Positions 56,517 to 64,000 of a DNA stretch of 64,000 nt are shown here, one piece after another. The DNA is from Galerina marginata. Lineage: Eukaryota > Basidiomycota > Agaricomycetes > Agaricales > Galerinaceae. Location: contig JAECYW010000009.1 in assembly GCA_023014335.1 (NCBI GenBank), forward strand, positions 2,666,001 through 2,730,000. The letters run 5' to 3'. Numbering within the stretch: the stretch's first letter is position 1; each line of letters starts with the position of its first letter. Below the pieces are notes generated by a model. It was not told where the DNA came from, ran no database searches, and saw only the letters and a list, made by a program, of their open reading frames with translations. The position numbers and the translations under genes were made by a program.

Positions 56517-57029
56517 GGGTCGTTCAGAGTAGCTCGGTTGGGCCTCATTTGACTTTCATTTGAGTCTTGGTTGGGATTTTAGTTGGAACTCGGCTGGGCG
56601 GCAAGGATGCGGTCAATTCCGAAATGGTGAGTTCAACTTTGATCACGGTTCGCCAACTGGAAAGTTCGGCGTTAGGCAGCTGTCGGAGCTTCAACCACAT
56701 TGATTGAGATAATCTAAATCGCATAATCATCGTCGCCGACCTACTCCTTGCACGCTCAAAGAGGAAGATATATTCTACATATGGTGTAGGCACATACATA
56801 GACCAATAAACGAGAGTAAAAATAAAAGAATTTTAAAAAATAGTATGTCCTGTTGAAACTCCGACGGCTGCCTAACGCCGAACTTTCAGTTGGCCAACCG
56901 TGATCAAAGTTGAACTCACCATTTCGGAATTGACCGCATCCTTGCCGCCCAGCCGAGTTCCAACTAAAATCCCAACCAAAACTCAAATGAAAGTCAAATG
57001 AGGCCCAACCGAGCTACTCTGAACGACCC
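56517..57029. mobile_element. Foldback/MITE element, 513 bp, with ~178-bp inverted arms and TA flanks
   Basis: The left arm (56517-56695) starts GGGTCGTTCAGAGTAGCTCG and the right arm (56852-57029) ends with its reverse complement, CGAGCTACTCTGAACGACCC. The two arms match along nearly their full length with a few substitutions (for example GAGTCTTGGTT against the complement of AACCAAAACTC). The ~156-bp middle is AT-rich and non-coding. TA lies on both sides (56515-56516, 57030-57031), as for a mariner-like target duplication. There is no transposase. A transcript across it would fold into a long hairpin. Confidence 0.85.
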
Positions 57030-57031
57030 TA

Positions 57032-59515
57032 ATGATCACTTCTAAATGGCCCAGTTTCTCTTTTCTCCGACTACCCCGTTGGTTTATTAATATTCACGTT
57101 CATGATTCAAGCGAGGTCGTATCCAAGACCACACCTGCCAGGGTACCCGTTGGCAAATGGATGTTGCATCGACGTCGACGCATCGCTGCTGCGCAGGGCA
57201 TCTGTAACGTTGGGGGTCGACCATCAAACTTGGGAATGAACGCGCAATGCATCGGGTGTTTCCCTTCATTGAATCGTCCTGGACCCCAAACCTTAGCGTT
57301 TCCATCGGCAGACATGGTTAATATTGATGCACCGAATCTGTCAGCACTCCCTTCTAGCTGAGGAGCTTGAACCTGCAAATGAATCAGATCGTCATGACGT
57401 CCTCGTAATCAAAGAGCTCAAGTACCGAGCCGAGCCACTAGCCACTGCCGACTTCAGCTGCGGAATAGGTAGTTCTTCTCGATCTTCATACGGCTGTCGT
57501 ACGGTTCTACCTTCCTCTATATGTCTACTCCTGGACGTCTGGGACGGTCTGGCGCAAACGTTTATCTGTCGACAAAACCGGCGGACTTCGGTTGATTACG
57601 AGTTCTGTGTAGCCTTTACATGATAAACTTGGATGCAGCGCATCTCTTGGAAGCGTGCTCAAGACTACCCTGAACCCAGCCATGATCATGCTTCCTTTTC
57701 TTCTAGGGGGTACAGCAAGATAACCAAGTCCCTCGGCGGGGTAGTGGATACCTGGAAGGCTAAGACTGCATTCCTGGGCACTGAGCCGTAATAACACCCA
57801 AAAGGTGGAGTTGAAGAACGATGCCTGAAACCAAATATAGGTACCTATCTATTGGCTGCCTCCGTGGAACGCCAATCTCCTGAACCGTCTGGCTGAAGTG
57901 GTAAATGTATCTTGATCTCCACACGAGGCTATCTCGTTACAGCATTAGCAGGCAGCTTGCCTGTATCGTTTGCTGCCATCTTCCCAGCGGCCGCGTCTCT
58001 GACTCACTACTCACCATGAGTGTAATGCGTGTGTGCATCAAGGCAAGACCGCATGGCATACAGGAGGGTGGATTCAAAGTTCTTACCTGGTGACGAGGCT
58101 CGGTTCCGGGAAAATAGGTCAATTATGACTCGACTCTTCATTTCGTGTATCATGTCCAGGAGGCAAGTAATGCTGCTTGGGCTGCATCTAGCGCTTCACA
58201 CGTTCAGCGGCGTGTTATGGCTCGTTGCTTGCTGTGACTTCTAAAGACAAGGTCCTCCTGTGCATGTCCAGGGTATTATTTGATGTCTCCTGCTATTCAC
58301 AAGTTCAGTTATAAATGGCCCATTGTTGGAACAACAAGAAGCCCATCTCGTGAAAATAAATCGAGTCATAAAGCAGCAATGAATAAGATACTGAGCGCCG
58401 GAATGGTTCCTATTATAATTACTCCAATAAGCTCGTCCATTGTTTCCTCAGCTCGTCACATAAAGAAGAAAAACCATTGAGTAGGGCGACATCAAGGCGA
58501 CATATCAAAGTTACCCCCGGGCGGCTTTATCTTACCAAGTCAGTGCGGTGCCGTCACATCGGCAAGTTATTTTTGTCCAGAAACGCACAACAAGCGCCCA
58601 AATGCGGGTTTGCATCACACAGTCCATATTTATCGACACCGTACCAGAAATCTCTGTATTCCGTTCAACGGCCGAGGTAAATATTTCATTAAATGCATCG
58701 GGTCACTGATACATCTTTGCAAGGATCCAATCAACGTTTCAGCCCTTTTATCCTCGTGTCACATTGCACTGAAGCACACATGTACTTCTGTTTCCGCTGA
58801 CCCCCTGTACAAGTCTCAACCTCCGGAATAGTCGCAATGAAATGGACATCGGGATGAAGTAAAAGTATTTACCGTCGGTATATCGCCAGGGGTTTCTCTG
58901 CGCCGCGTCGGGGTTGGTCCTCACTTGTCGGGAGTAAGTTAAACAGTACGGCAATAAATCGGAGGTGGCGCCCTTCGACAGCGGTCTTACAAACAGAGTG
59001 CGTTGGCTGAGAAATGCATTGAATCTATTGCGCTCAAGACCGTTTAGTTGATTAACAAGCTTCTCTTCGACTAAGAGGATTGATATACTAGGGATTATGT
59101 CTGTGTTTGTGATATACAGAAAGCATGTAGCAGTACATTGGATCGTGTATGGTGATTATGGAGATGAGAATGGAGGTGAGACGAAGAAGAGGAGGTTGAG
59201 TAAATGCAGTATTTTACAGAAGAATGGTACATCTGAAATAAAAAGGGAGGGAAAGTTCAAAGGAGACTACCAACAAAAAGACAAAGCCGCTATAGTCCCA
59301 AATGAAGTATCTAAGAGGGGTATGCAATACCAGAAGAATACCATCCCAATGAAGAAAATAAAATTAGAAGAATTGACGAACCCCACAGTGCAAGACGCCG
59401 GTCGGGTTCCTATTTTTGAGAGTAGGGGTATATGGATCGGTTCATTCACAATGAAAAGGCCAATCCACATGCGGAACATCTAAGATCGCATAAACACGGA
59501 TCTTCGTTTCCGAAA
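57032..59515. other. 2.5-kb region without a recognised gene
   Basis: Several frames of 60-130 codons (for example 57100-57378 minus and 59097-59483 plus) show no domain, splice pattern or codon regularity that I trust. No RNA gene was recognised; a tRNA D-arm-like GGCTGAAGTGGTAAA near 57890 lacks a matching T-arm. Confidence 0.45.
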
Positions 59516-60427
59516 TTACTGCATGGCGGTTCCCGCAGTCACCATAGACATTGGTGGACTCGAGCTATTTGTCGCTCGAGTGGGCATTGGCTCGCGAATG
59601 ACAGGTGACCTAGGCCACGTCACCGTTAGCATACCATCTTGAAGAATGGCATTCACATCTGATTCCTATGGGAAAGAAAATAGTGAGTCAGTTACTGAGT
59701 CGTATAAGGAAATAAAATGGAATGATAAGGTGTATCAAGTCAGAAATAGTATTTACCTGGATGCCGTCTGGTATACGTATGGATCGTTGAAATGTGCCGA
59801 AGCGTAACTCTTGTATGGGTACACTGACGCCACGAGATGGGGTATCTGTCTCCATCTCCCCAGAAGCGACAGCGTTCGCGGCGAGGACAGGATTATGCGG
59901 CAGTGGGTCCAGTCGAGCGGCATGGGGTGACTTTCTTTCTCCCAGAATGACAAGTTGACCCTCGCGTATTTGCAACGAGATATCATTCGTCTTTATGCCT
60001 GGGATTTCGAAGATAGCGGCGACTTTGGAGGAGGATGGGTCGTCGATGAGGTCCATGCTAAAAATAGACGATGTTTAGAGATAATAATATTATAGCAATT
60101 GTCATTAACCTACCGAGGTGTATACTTCGCCGGGGGAGGTATGCTCTGGTGATTTACAACGCGAAGTTTCCCAGATTTGATAGCCTCTAGACATTTAAGA
60201 TTGGCGGCTCGGTTAACGGCCTGAACGAACGCGGGGTGCTGAAGCATTTGGAAGGTAACAGAGTCGGTTCTGGTGTTGTTCGATCTTGGCCTTGAATTCA
60301 TCTTTGAGTTCATTGGAAGGTGGGGAGGAATAGGCCGAGGTTTAGGTTGGAGCGGGATAATGTAGTGCGTCTGACCATTTCTGACCATGGGCTTTATATA
60401 CTCTTGCTCGGCCTTAGCCGAAGTCAT
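59516..60427 (-). CDS. Small heat shock protein-like (HSP20/alpha-crystallin domain), 254 aa
   Basis: Three exons (60427-60114, 60057-59757, 59665-59516) join in phase. A 104-residue N-terminal extension (MTSAKAEQEYIKPM, Pro-rich, then FQMLQHPAFVQAVNRAANLK) precedes the alpha-crystallin domain: VAAIFEIPGIKTNDISLQI, GQLVILGERK, FGTFQRSIRIPDGIQ and SDVNAILQDGMLTVTWPR. The last part carries the G-x-L-T-V/I signature of HSP20 proteins. A ~35-residue insert (PLPHNPVLAANAVAS) separates strands beta-5 and beta-7. The end, MPTRATNSSSPPMS onward, is Ser/Thr-rich and has no clear I-x-I anchor. It is probably an ATP-independent holdase in the cytosol, although the long N-terminus is unlike short fungal Hsp20s and could indicate another role. 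Confidence 0.88.
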
Positions 60428-60996
60428 CTAGAGTCACCGAGAAGGTACTACGCGCCAAAAGTATCTGGAATCAGAGATCGAGTCATCCTCTGGATCTTGG
60501 TCCGGTACGACCATTAGCCACGAGTCGGCATGTCTAATGAAGATCCCGGAAGCATTCCGTGTGCACCGACGTCGGAGACAAGGAAGCTTAGCAAAAGTGA
60601 ATGGGTGAGGCTGTGCTTGTGAGTTGTCAGCTGAAGGCCTGGCCGAGTGAATTAGCCATGACGTAGAGGGCAATTGGTCAAGGCCGAAAATCCACGAAAT
60701 CAAGGGTGTATCGGCATTGAAATTTTGAAAGACAGTCGGATGCGGAACTGGGCATTGGTAAAGGCTGTGAAAGCAGGTGAAAGTTGGTGAAAGCGCAGAC
60801 GGAGGTGGGGTTGTCGGTGGTGCAGCGGTTAAGTTGATCCGTCGGCTCCACATTGTTTGGCTCCACGCAGTAAAAGCAACACAGCCATAACTCACGTGAT
60901 GTTGGAAACTTACCGCGCCAGCCGAAGCCAGTTCCTGTTTTCTCTTTGCACATTACCACACTCTGTCTGATCATTTCTCTCACTCCAGTCATCATC
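60428..60996. promoter_or_regulatory. Divergent intergenic region between the HSP20-like and CstF-64 genes
   Basis: The 569 bp separate two divergent ATGs and must hold both promoters. Overlapping minus-strand frames of 141 and 153 codons (60678-61103, 60434-60895) have no motif and overlap the 5' end of CstF-64, so I regard them as chance. No clear heat-shock element array was identified by eye. Confidence 0.55.
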
Positions 60997-62887
60997 ATGT
61001 CCACTAGTAACAGTAAAGTTGTTTTTGGTCTGTCGTATTTGGTGATTGGTTCCCGAAAAACTCGTTTAACGCAACCTTTCTTCCACAGTTGGGAATGTGC
61101 CATACAATATGACAGAGGATCAACTTGTAGGGATTTTTAAGTCGGTCGGTCAGGTTATAGGCTTTAGGTAAGTACTGTAACCGAAAGGATTACTCATGCC
61201 TCGGAATCATCACACTGAATTATTCATCGCACTGGTGGCGTTTAGGCTTGTTTTTGACAGAGATACAGCTAAGCCTAAAGGCTACGGTTTTTGTGAATTC
61301 GCTGGTGCGCCCATCTCTTTTTCTGTGGACTGTAATGTCAATTTTGTCTAACCTGGAACTCGCCTTTTCACCACTTTTGCCTGCTTGTGTGTTCGATTCG
61401 TCAATCTCAATCGTGTGATCTGATTTGACTTGCCAATCTCAAAACAAACTCAAAACAACCCTAAAACCTCTTCAACGTTCAAAATTCAAATTACAAACGT
61501 AATCTTATCAACGCCCTGAACGAACCATTGCGAACATTTGAATCCCGATCTCACGTCAACCTGTGCTCGCGCCGAATGATAATCGACCATCAACCCATTG
61601 TTCTCGTATATCGTGACCGAAAAACATGTTATATTCTCTGCGTAAATGGTCTCCATGTGTCGATCTATTTTTCCAAATCGCGACTTGTGCTTCTCCTTGT
61701 AAAATGTGCAAATGATCGGCTAGATCACGAAACCGCACTTTCAGCTGTCCGAAACCTCAACAACCACGAAGTTGGCGGCCGGCCCCTCCGTATCGACCTT
61801 GCAGACTCAGACCCCTTCCTTGAAGGAAAGACTACTGTGAGAGGAGAGATTCTCGATGGAGGTTATCCTGGGCCGTCTGAGCCTCGTTCTCAATGGCGTG
61901 GAGGTGGCGGTTCTCGTAACAACGACCCAGAAGCATTCCTCGCAAATATACCATCAGGAATTCAAGTACCAAAAGGCTCTTCCGCTCTCGACAGTATAAG
62001 CCAAACACTCGCCACCATGCCACCCAACCAGCTAATAGAAGTGTTAGCGCAAATGAAAGTAATGCCTACGGTCTCCTCTGCACTCGAACATCGTTAATCA
62101 AATCCACAGGCCTTTGTCATTACTCACCCCGATCAAGCCCGAATGTTGCTTGTCAAACATCCTCAACTGTCTTATGCCCTCTTCCAAGCGCTCTTGTTGA
62201 ACAAAATTGTTGACTCAACCATCCTAGAACGCATGTTAGCCTCTTCTCGCGGACCTTCCGCTGTCCCTGTTGCGCCGCCAGTAGCGCCACAAATGGCACC
62301 ACCACCTATGGCAAATCGTCCCCCTCTGTCTGCTTTGCCTCCGCATCTACAACATCACGTTCCTCCCACTCAGTACCCCCCACAGATGCCTCCGTTTCCC
62401 CCGCAGGGACTGCAGCACCCGCAACCTATGCAAGCGATGCAACTGCCTATGTCTATGTCTACACCTCCGCCGTCCGCCATGTTTGCGCACCACCAGCCCC
62501 ATCTGGCCCCGCAAGCGGCCCCAATGCCTACTCAGGCGCCTTTCTACCGACCGCCCCCACCTCCCGCCCCAGTTCAAGCCCATCTTCCTCCAGTCGCGCC
62601 ACAACAACCAGCGCCAGCACCACCAAAACCTGCTGCTCCTGAAATCAGTGAAACCCAACGGGTAATCAATCACTTTTTCTCGATTCTCAGCACAATTTCT
62701 GATGGATTTCACCTAGACCATGTTGATGCAAGTACTAAGTCTTACACAAGAACAAATTGACGCTCTCGCAGAAACAGAGCGGTCGGCTATTATGCAACTA
62801 GTAAGTCCCGACTCTTATTTACGTTGACCGAAACCTAATTCGGCTACACAGCGAACTCGGTTCATGGGTACTCTGGGCAGTACATAA
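60997..62887 (+). CDS. Cleavage stimulation factor subunit 2 (CstF-64 / Rna15), 391 aa
   Basis: Seven exons (60997-61027, 61089-61167, 61246-61304, 61724-62058, 62110-62661, 62717-62800, 62852-62887) join in phase. The N-terminal RRM has RNP2 VFVGNV and RNP1 KGYGFCEF, followed by DHETALSAVRNLNNHEVGGR. The hinge domain is represented by QTLATMPPNQLIEVLAQMK and AFVITHPDQARMLLVKHPQL, which binds CstF-77/Rna14. A Pro/Met/Gln-rich linker follows, and the conserved C-terminal helix bundle MLMQVLSLTQEQIDALAETE, RSAIMQL binds Pcf11-type partners. It recognises the GU/U-rich element downstream of poly(A) sites in the nucleus. Intron 3, inside the RRM, is 419 nt, far longer than the others (48-80 nt). 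Confidence 0.95.
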
Positions 62888-63251
62888 ACGAGAAGGTTTA
62901 CATCCTCCTCTTTGTTTCTCAACTCTGCGCGTGGATGCATTCCAATGGGACACATACTATACCTTACAACAGTCAAAATTACCCTACACACGATATGATT
63001 TGCATTCGACCCATGTTTTATACAACTCACATTCATATGTACATATATGTAACTTTATTTTTGTCTTCCTGTGCCATACAAAATTGAAATTTCAAACCTG
63101 ACTGTAAAGCTCGTGCATCCCAGATACAAATTTATTGCGTGAAGAAGGTCCTCAAAACACTCTAGTGTTGATTTCATGTTGTTTTGACCAAGCTCAAGGG
63201 TCAGAATGTATTTTCGTGTCATATTACGTAAACCTTCCTTTCTGTTTCTGT

Positions 63252-63980
63252 ATGCTTGCTCTGACTCGAATTCATCCGGTCCTCCTTCGAATAAAGCCTC
63301 TCAGATTATCATACTGCCACGTATTACTGCCCTCCTTTTCTTATCGCAGCATACAGTCGACCAAGGCTGTGACAAGAGCTCTGGCAATGGCCCATCCCAC
63401 CTCCTCCTCTTCGCATCCGGCACAGATCCCGGCGTTGGACAGCCCGCACGCAGATGCTGAGAAGAAACCGAAAGATAAAAAAGCAAAAGCTGCGGCAACT
63501 GCATCTGGACACCCACTAGAAGTGAGATCGCGGTGGCACAGTCTTACCAATGGATCTCTTGCTGAACGATCGCCAGCTGCAACCCCCTCCAAAATTTTTC
63601 GATCACCGCCTCAAAATCTTCAATGAACTGAAGGCAGAGTACGATGCTTTTGTTGCAGGTATAAAGCATATTGGGGATCGTATTCTGCGCGTTTATTTAC
63701 AAATATCCCCTCCTAGGTCAACCTAGAGAAGAAATCATCGTCACGATGCCCGATGGCTCTGAACGAAAGGCAAAAAGCTGGGAGACGAGTCCTATGGATG
63801 TTGCGAAAGAGGTCTCGAAAAGTCTTTCCGAACGTATTGTCATCGCGAAGGTATACTGCCTTTATTTCTTTGCCCCTGCCCATTGTTCACAAGTATAGGT
63901 CGACGGTAATTTGTGGGATCTAGAACGACCTCTCGAAAAGTCGTGTAAACTTGAGTTATTGGACTTTGAACACCCTGAGG
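63252..63980 (+). CDS. Threonyl-tRNA synthetase, 5' part, runs off the window
   Basis: Four exons are visible: first ATG 63252 or 63387 to 63521, then 63577-63658, 63717-63850 and 63899-63980, with an intron starting at 63981. Exon 2 has QPPPKFFDHRLKIFNELKAE. The TGS domain begins with EEIIVTMPDGSERKAKSWET, SPMDVAKEVSKSLSERIVIA, then VDGNLWDLERPLE and LELLDFEHPEG. This order is specific for eukaryotic ThrRS. The editing, catalytic and anticodon-binding domains lie beyond the edge. Two in-frame starts exist. From 63387 the protein starts MAHPTSSSS with a Lys/Ala-rich cytosolic-type extension. From 63252 it gains 45 residues rich in Arg, Leu and Ser without acids (MLALTRIHPVLLRIKPLRLS), a credible mitochondrial targeting sequence. 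Confidence 0.93.
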
Positions 63981-64000
63981 GTATGTGTAACTTTCCAGTT

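Noticed and set aside
57100..57378. 92-codon minus-strand frame with a WD40-like LTMSADGNAKVWG string
   Set aside because: A single blade-like string without the other strands or repeats of a WD40 protein; probably coincidence or a tiny relict.
57880..57960. Possible tRNA D-arm (GGCTGAAGTGGTAAA)
   Set aside because: No T-arm GGTTCGA-type sequence or matching acceptor stem lies at the right distance.
59097..59483. 128-codon Lys-rich plus-strand frame
   Set aside because: AT/AG-rich sequence explains the lysines; no motif or splice partner was found.
60434..61103. Minus-strand frames of 153 and 141 codons between HSP20 and CstF-64
   Set aside because: They lie in the intergenic region, overlap the 5' end of CstF-64, have no motif and no splice connection to either gene.

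Overview
The window is chromosomal DNA from a filamentous basidiomycete, most likely an Agaricomycete. Most genes are cut by many short GT-AG introns of about 45-70 nt. The mobile elements (a KDZ transposon and a fungal Helitron) and the families present (Zn2Cys6 regulator, HET-like protein end) fit mushroom-forming fungi. I assembled exons by hand by following reading frame and splice phase; every multi-exon model marked as complete closes in frame from ATG to stop.

Left part (1-9.1 kb): the 3' end of a HET-type protein, then about 7 kb of decayed DNA. That stretch holds a 107-bp tandem repeat, a diverged ~1.65-kb duplicated multi-exon locus, the frameshifted tail of a PIF1-type helicase and a 655-bp MITE bounded by TA. 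An alpha/beta-hydrolase gene follows whose nucleophile elbow carries Ala instead of Ser. From 9.3 to 22.1 kb on the minus strand, 16 exons form one reading frame of about 3,998 codons with a PH domain, long Ser/Pro and RS-rich regions and a coiled coil. RBX1 (minus) and tubulin-binding cofactor C (plus) follow as a divergent housekeeping pair.

Middle part (25.2-47.3 kb): the main discovery region. A fungal Helitron on the minus strand encodes a transposase (HUH nuclease plus PIF1 helicase) and an OB-fold-like second protein. Its transposase gene is split by a 12,242-bp insertion (32,678-44,919) flanked by a 10-bp direct repeat, AAAATGACAC. If the insert and one repeat copy are ignored, the Helitron frame is continuous (about 2,435 codons), so the insertion looks young. 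The insert has imperfect terminal inverted repeats, more than 1 kb of ATTATCC-type arrays inside each end in opposite orientation, an intact 1,048-aa KDZ transposase, and at least three further intact intron-containing genes: a 764-aa protein, a 233-aa protein with an RNase H1 N-terminal (viroplasmin-like) domain, and a 215-aa protein.

Right part (47.3-64 kb): a small cysteine-rich protein followed by a tandemly duplicated 3' flank, a 951-aa Zn2Cys6 transcription factor (minus), 2.4 kb without recognised genes, a small conserved Lys-rich protein with a CGC tail, a 513-bp foldback element with ~178-bp arms, an HSP20-type protein (minus), CstF-64/Rna15 (plus), and the 5' end of threonyl-tRNA synthetase with a possible alternative mitochondrial start.

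Genes between these features are ordinary basidiomycete housekeeping or regulatory genes. The accessory interest lies in the nested Helitron/KDZ structure, its cargo genes, and the decayed repeat-rich patches at 1-8 kb, 48-49.5 kb and 56.5-57 kb.
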